From NCBI GenBank assembly GCA_963513935.1, contig OY740770.1, forward strand, positions 95,078,511 to 95,142,510: a DNA stretch of 64,000 bases. Direction: 5' to 3'. A model generated the notes under the pieces. The model saw only the letters and a program-made list of their open reading frames with translations, searched no databases and was not told the origin of the DNA. The translations under genes and the position numbers were made by a program. This DNA is from Aphrophora alni. Taxonomy: Eukaryota; Arthropoda; Insecta; Hemiptera; Aphrophoridae. This document shows positions 59,585-64,000 of the stretch, one piece after another. Within the stretch, counting starts at the first letter, position 1. Each line of letters begins with the position of its first letter.

Positions 59585-59773
59585 ATGTCCCTTAGCCCGA
59601 GGGCTAATGCTCTAATAGCTCAGTTTCGGAAAAGAAATAGAATAGGTGAAGAGAGGCCCAATAGGAAAAATAAAAAATGGAGATTTAACACAAGACTATA
59701 TGAAAAAGGTGTAGAGCTAGCTATGATTGGTACGTCAGTATTCACTATAAGTGACCCCCTAAGGATTGGATAA
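59585..59773 (+). CDS. Hypothetical 62-codon ORF, unrecognised
   Basis: The frame starts at an ATG (AATAATGTCCC) after an A-run and encodes a basic peptide (SPRANALIAQFRKRNRIGEE, then NRKNKKWRFNTRLYEKGVEL) ending at TAA. Its composition is less AT-driven than the surrounding frames, and charged residues look protein-like. I do not recognise a family. It could be a fragment of a transposon-encoded protein, an exon or chance. Confidence 0.2.
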   Translation: MSLSPRANALIAQFRKRNRIGEERPNRKNKKWRFNTRLYEKGVELAMIGTSVFTISDPLRIG

Positions 59774-60193
59774 TTGTATTGTCAGCCTGATTTAAAGCAG
59801 CAATCAAATAGAAAAATCTTTCTTAAATCTACTAAATATTGAAATAAACATATTATCTGTTCTCGGTTTAAACGATTCAGTTTAGGAATAAAATAAAGTT
59901 GTTCGGCATATTGGTTAATACCTTTGATAACGTAGGAAGTGCTTCCCACTAAAATGTTTTATAGCTCTTCAAAGATGACAAAAGCGGTCAAGTTAGAATG
60001 AACACTGTATATAATATTATATATAAATATATTAAGACTATTTTAGTTACTTATTTCAAACTACATACATTAAACAACTTTGAAGATTTCAACAAAGCTA
60101 ACGGACGTATAAGCGTATTAAAGTTGCTATATTTTAATCTAACCTCTTGAGTAATGAAAGAATACAAAAGATAAAATGTAACAAAATAGTTTA
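59774..60193. other. Unannotated DNA
   Basis: No gene. GAACACTGTATA near 60000 reads inward as a TACAGTGTTC-type terminus, but no partner was found. Confidence 0.4.
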
Positions 60194-61005
60194 CAGAGTG
60201 TAAAATAAGTCGTGATACACCTCGATAAATTTAAATGAATTGGTATATAAACGTAAAACCTCTACCATACCTATTATAACACTTATTCTGGTGTGAACGG
60301 GGGTTTTTATTTCTGCCCCCCTTTTGAAAGGGGGTAAAGGAGGCAACTTTCATTTTTTTAATACCAACCCCTATTTGTCATCATTGGAAAAGTCTATGCA
60401 ATAGAAAAATAATCGCACCTCCAAATGGTTTCTAGTACATCCCTGGCAATACAGGCTGTGTAATAAAAAATTGCTTCATATTTTTTCCGAAAAATACGTC
60501 TACGAATTCGTTCTCTAAGAGGAAGAAGGATGCAGGTTAGAGGTAAAAAGAGTAATTAGAAGTTATAATTTTTCCTAAGCTATTTAAGAACAACACACAT
60601 GAAGACAACAATAAATACATTCATTTCCTTATTGTGTTGTCAGTAAACTTATCCAGCATCTTTTAGAATTCTCAATGCAAATATCTACCTGCTTGTAAAT
60701 ATCAACTTTGGACTTTTATTCGTGCCCATTCAGTGTTATTTAAGCAGTTAATCAGTTAGGCTGCCATCGAAAAAGTTTGCTTTAGATTTACTTATCTGGT
60801 GAAAAAGTTTATTAATCTGGTAAAGTTACCACCATTTTCTATTGATATGGAAATTTCTGAGTTTGAAACGATCACTGTGTTGATGATAAGAAGTTATGGG
60901 GATCCTGTGAGATTATATAGTGAGGTTGTAAACTTATTTAATGATGACTTTCCAAACCGCATCAATCCGATATCAAGGTGTGTAGTGGCAATGATAGTTC
61001 ACTGA
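60194..61005 (+). mobile_element. 5' part of a mariner-like element (truncated)
   Basis: TACAGAGTGTAAAATAAGTC at 60192 (TA then CAGAGTGT) looks like a terminal repeat. About 650 bases on, the N-terminal helix-turn-helix of a transposase begins (60847). A perfect G/C hairpin, CCCCCCTTTTGAAAGGGGG, lies at 60316-60334. The catalytic half and the right end are not found downstream, so this would be a 5' fragment. Linking the terminus to the ORF is inference. Confidence 0.4.
60847..61005 (+). pseudogene. Transposase N-terminal helix-turn-helix fragment
   Basis: From the ATG at 60847 the frame reads MEISEFETITVLMIRSYGD and continues LYSEVVNLFNDDFPNR, then ISRCVVAMIV and a stop. The pattern YxEVVxLFNxxFPxR followed by ISRxxVxxIV is the DNA-binding start of a mariner-type transposase group in insects. 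The expected RFEETGSV continuation is lost after the stop. The DDE domain is absent. The upstream in-frame codons (60799-60846) have no ATG and are probably not coding. Confidence 0.55.
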
Positions 61006-63906
61006 GACACATAGTATAGAAAAGAGATCAAGGTTTATTAAACAAAGTAATTTATTTACTTATAAACGAGCTTTAAATTTTGCATAGGACAAATCAAATT
61101 ATACAGACAAACACACAAGTAATAATTAAGATTTACAACAGAAAATAAACATTTTTAACAATTAAGATAACAATTAGGTGTGCCATTGCCGTATCAGAAT
61201 ATGTACCAAATTATATTCGCGCTTTAATGTCCGCTAATTTCGAAGTATTTTGTAAACTCTATAGGACATAGAAATAATTATCTTTTTTATTGTATATAAC
61301 TTACACATTACTCTAATAGTTTCCTAACATTAGTTACTCTAACATTACTCGGATTTCCATGTTATCAGCAAATAATTAGTTTTTTTTTTTTTTACTTAAA
61401 AAGAGAACACTGAAAGCAAAATAAGACAAGTTTAGGTTAGGATTTTTACGACAAAAATTTATTGAAAGCTATCGTTCTTTTTGAAATGTAAGCTTCGGCC
61501 ATAGGTAAACCACCACCTAGTCACTTAGGATTGACTCTTCCCTTCCAACTTTATTTTAGTACATCGAAAACGGTTGGGACATGTTAAGTTTCGGTTTTGG
61601 CGTAAAGAATGGTCTTCCCAGAGATAATATACCTAGTCTTACTAATTGGTTTTTCATAGCCAAACATCTCCTGACGTTGTATCTAAAAGGTAGACATTAC
61701 CATATTATATCAATCAGAGCTAAGCCTTAATTAATTAAATAATAATATAATAACAAACTTATTTCTGTTAATTTCAAAAGAAACTATTATATTTCTTTAT
61801 AATTGTTTAAAGAGTAGTAAATAAGCAATATATTTTTCAAATAAATGTCTAAATTAATAAATTATGCTTAGTGATGATTGGGTCAAATGATAAAGATAAA
61901 GGTTTTATAACACATTAAATATTGAAAATACTGAGAATAATACCCTAAAAGTAATGAGGTCTTCCCCCACCTCCAGTCTGTTTATTCGTATTGTTTATTG
62001 CATTAGTTTTATGTTTTACACCATTAGCAACATAGCAATAATCACCTAAATTAATGAAGTTGTTCTTACCCCCCCTCCCCCGTTTATTTGCATTGAAATT
62101 TACAAGTTCTGCTTAGCTTAATTTTTATATTAATCAAACGATGGTTGGATGACTAAGCGTCCCTTGTCTAAGATTCTCAATTAGTATTTTCAATATTTAC
62201 TGTTTAAATGTCGTTATTTGATAAATATAGGATTTTCATTATTTTACTAATATTGGGCTAATATTTTACTAATTGTGGTTACGATTCCTGATTAGTCCAA
62301 TATTGACCACCGATATTGATAATCATTGGTTATAATATATATCTAATATTGCTTTAACATAAATTGCTACGTGGGTTCGTAAACAAGTCACACCAAAATT
62401 CAGATACAAAATCACAAATTTTAAAATATACCGATTTCGTTGAAAGTTTTTTTTTTAAAGATTCTGAGGTTGAATTTGACAAAAGGTTTTAAACTAAGTA
62501 TTGGAAGGTATCGCTGGTCTCAATACCTTCTCTTACAACAGAATATATAGGTTATCTAATCAGTAATCGAATCGCACTTATCGACGACCTAATCTGGTTA
62601 GAAGTAATCGATTCTAGATTAAGTAGATTACAGTGGCAAGAGGCAGCTAAGGTGCTGGAGCTATGCTCATTAATCCCAGTCTAGGATATCGCTCATCTTA
62701 CATCAATTTTCTTTTTTTGGTTTGATATTTTTACTTTTTTATTTGTAACCTTATAAAAGAATTTTTGGTTACTGCAAAAGAAATAGTTGTTATTGCGGAT
62801 ATTGATAGCTATGTCGGATCAAAAAATACTTTTCATTAATCAGAATTTACAAATTAGCACGATTTTTATTAACTGTAGTTGATGTTAATTCCCCCCTCCA
62901 CTCCATACATACAGTTCAAACATACAAATTAGTTGAACAAGTTATATAGGGGGAAATTGCTATTTAGACTATGTTCACTCAGTACAATGGACAAATTTAA
63001 CTGAAATTTTGGCTAATTGTTTTTTATACCCGTGCACAAACACAAAATGGCAACAACTGTTTGAACTTTTCAATACACGTAACGAATTCGCTTGTTTACC
63101 AGAACGTTCAATCAGGAGTGAACACAAAACCAAAAATAATTATCAATTAATTTTTAATATGTTAAACTATAAAGACGAAATTCCCTGTATACCTCAGTAC
63201 AACTTTTCAAACTCTGTAGGTTTTTAACGTTTCGTTACGAGTGCCACCACAAAAAACTAATACATCCAAAACCAAAATTTACCTTTTAAAAAAATATATA
63301 AACTACTGAGGTCGAAGTTTTTTGTAGGTAGAGATGTTAAAAACACGAAACGAATCCTATTCTATTTTTAGAACATTTGTTTATTCAGAGTTGTCAAAAC
63401 ACCTGAACAATTAGGAGACCCCTTGTTGGTGATATATACGATCAGAGAAGTGGATAAATATCCAAGGTATAAACTACATATCTTGCTACAGTCTCGGATG
63501 GCTTGTATCAGATTAGTAAACCCTTTGCTCTCGCACGCGCAGGGACTGACCGGCAGACAATGGCTAGCGGAGCTACGTGTCACTCATAGCAAGTATGCTA
63601 CTACGATTTTTTACAAATTTTAGAATTGTTTTGTTACATGAAATTATAAGGAAAAAATCCAAGCTCGACATTATTACTGCACAGTAAGGCGTACTTATAA
63701 ATGCAAGATAACTTCATCTCTGCGTTTCGAAGCTTATTTAAAGTTTGTTTTGCAGACTTGAGACTGCCAAAGGCAGCATTCAAAGTTTTTGTGTTATTTT
63801 TGTTTTGTTTTTTGTAGAAGTTACTTTGTCAGAACAAGAACTATTTAAAATATTTATAAAATCTTTTAAAAAGTGTATTTTTCTGTTTCACTTCAGTATG
63901 AAAAGA
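61006..63906. other. Unannotated AT-rich region
   Basis: No gene is recognised. A T-run lies at about 61378-61392. CCAATATTG-type motifs recur near 62240-62340, resembling those at 57290-57510. Frames at 63009-63227 (plus), 63368-63583 (minus) and 63423-63623 (plus) have no family features. Confidence 0.5.
61940..62092 (+). repeat. Degenerate ~99-bp duplication
   Basis: AATACCCTAAAAGTAATGAG, then CTTCCCCCACCTCC and GTTTATTCGTATTG recur as AATCACCTAAATTAATGAAG, then CTTACCCCCCCTCCCC and GTTTATTTGCATTG. Confidence 0.6.
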
Positions 63907-64000
63907 TCAGGATGTATATTCCAAGGGGACACAGACGACGTCCTCTTCTTCATCAATACTCCATTCGTTACTGCTCCAGTCGTCACTTGGTGCCAAGTTG
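63907..64000 (-). CDS. Possible C-terminal end of a gene outside the window
   Basis: On the minus strand, the frame entering from the window edge reads LAPSDDWSSNEWSIDEEEDV and continues to a stop at 63907, an acidic C-terminal tail with little AT bias. On the plus strand the same bases follow a good-looking 3' splice site (TTTTTCTGTTTCACTTCAG, ending 63896) and are also open to the edge (MKRSGCIFQGDTDD). Only one can be real, and 94 bases cannot decide it. No product is named. Confidence 0.25.
   Translation of the reverse strand, partial: NLAPSDDWSSNEWSIDEEEDVVCVPLEYTS

Noticed and set aside
63368..63623. Overlapping frames on both strands
   Set aside because: Neither strand shows a recognisable domain, start context or splice signals that would favour it.

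Overview
This is an AT-rich, gene-poor stretch of animal nuclear DNA, almost certainly from an insect. Three things point that way: short (TTAGG)n runs on both strands (about 23425, 47749 and 54431), a Jockey-type LINE relic, and IS630/Tc1/mariner-type transposase remnants of kinds I associate with insects, especially Hemiptera. The order is an inference. No open frame exceeds about 123 codons, and I see no intact host gene, rRNA, convincing tRNA or CRISPR array. Every protein-like segment I recognise is transposon-derived and broken.

Layout. 0-2.2 kb: a degenerate 20-bp minisatellite split by an imperfect inverted repeat. 2.9-4.1 kb: a solo LTR on the minus strand, next to a (TA)n run; a diverged relative lies in plus orientation at 44.5-45.6 kb. 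6-8 kb: copies of an unclassified interspersed repeat (here 'Rep-A'). One of them is interrupted by a young LTR-bounded element at 7910-14238, with 2067-bp terminal repeats that show no net length difference, a 4-bp target duplication and no gag or pol. 14-20 kb: mostly unrecognised DNA. 20-25 kb: more Rep-A plus two hairpins. 26.8-46 kb: four copies of a second repeat ('Rep-B'), a TA-flanked MITE (30.5 kb), a 1.5-kb foldback element with a 5 x 74-bp tandem array (37-38.5 kb), a 94-bp satellite with 188-bp higher order (39.0-39.5 kb), a 147-bp hairpin (40.7 kb) and a truncated LINE insertion between about 150-bp direct repeats (42 kb). 43.9-49.5 kb: a decayed transposon-associated ORF, the second LTR-like segment, an internally deleted DD41D-type transposase and a 738-bp hAT-type MITE with an 8-bp target duplication. 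52-55 kb: a decayed Jockey-like reverse transcriptase and a roughly 40-bp minisatellite. 56-62 kb: small hairpins, tandem duplications and a mariner-like N-terminal fragment. At the right edge a short minus-strand frame may be the end of a gene lying outside the window.

There is no pathway here. The window is a record of nested, mostly dead mobile elements of very different ages. The least ordinary items are the long-LTR non-coding element with its GGCC-rich leader repeats, the foldback element whose inner arm has been amplified, and the LINE fragment with unusually long target-site duplications.
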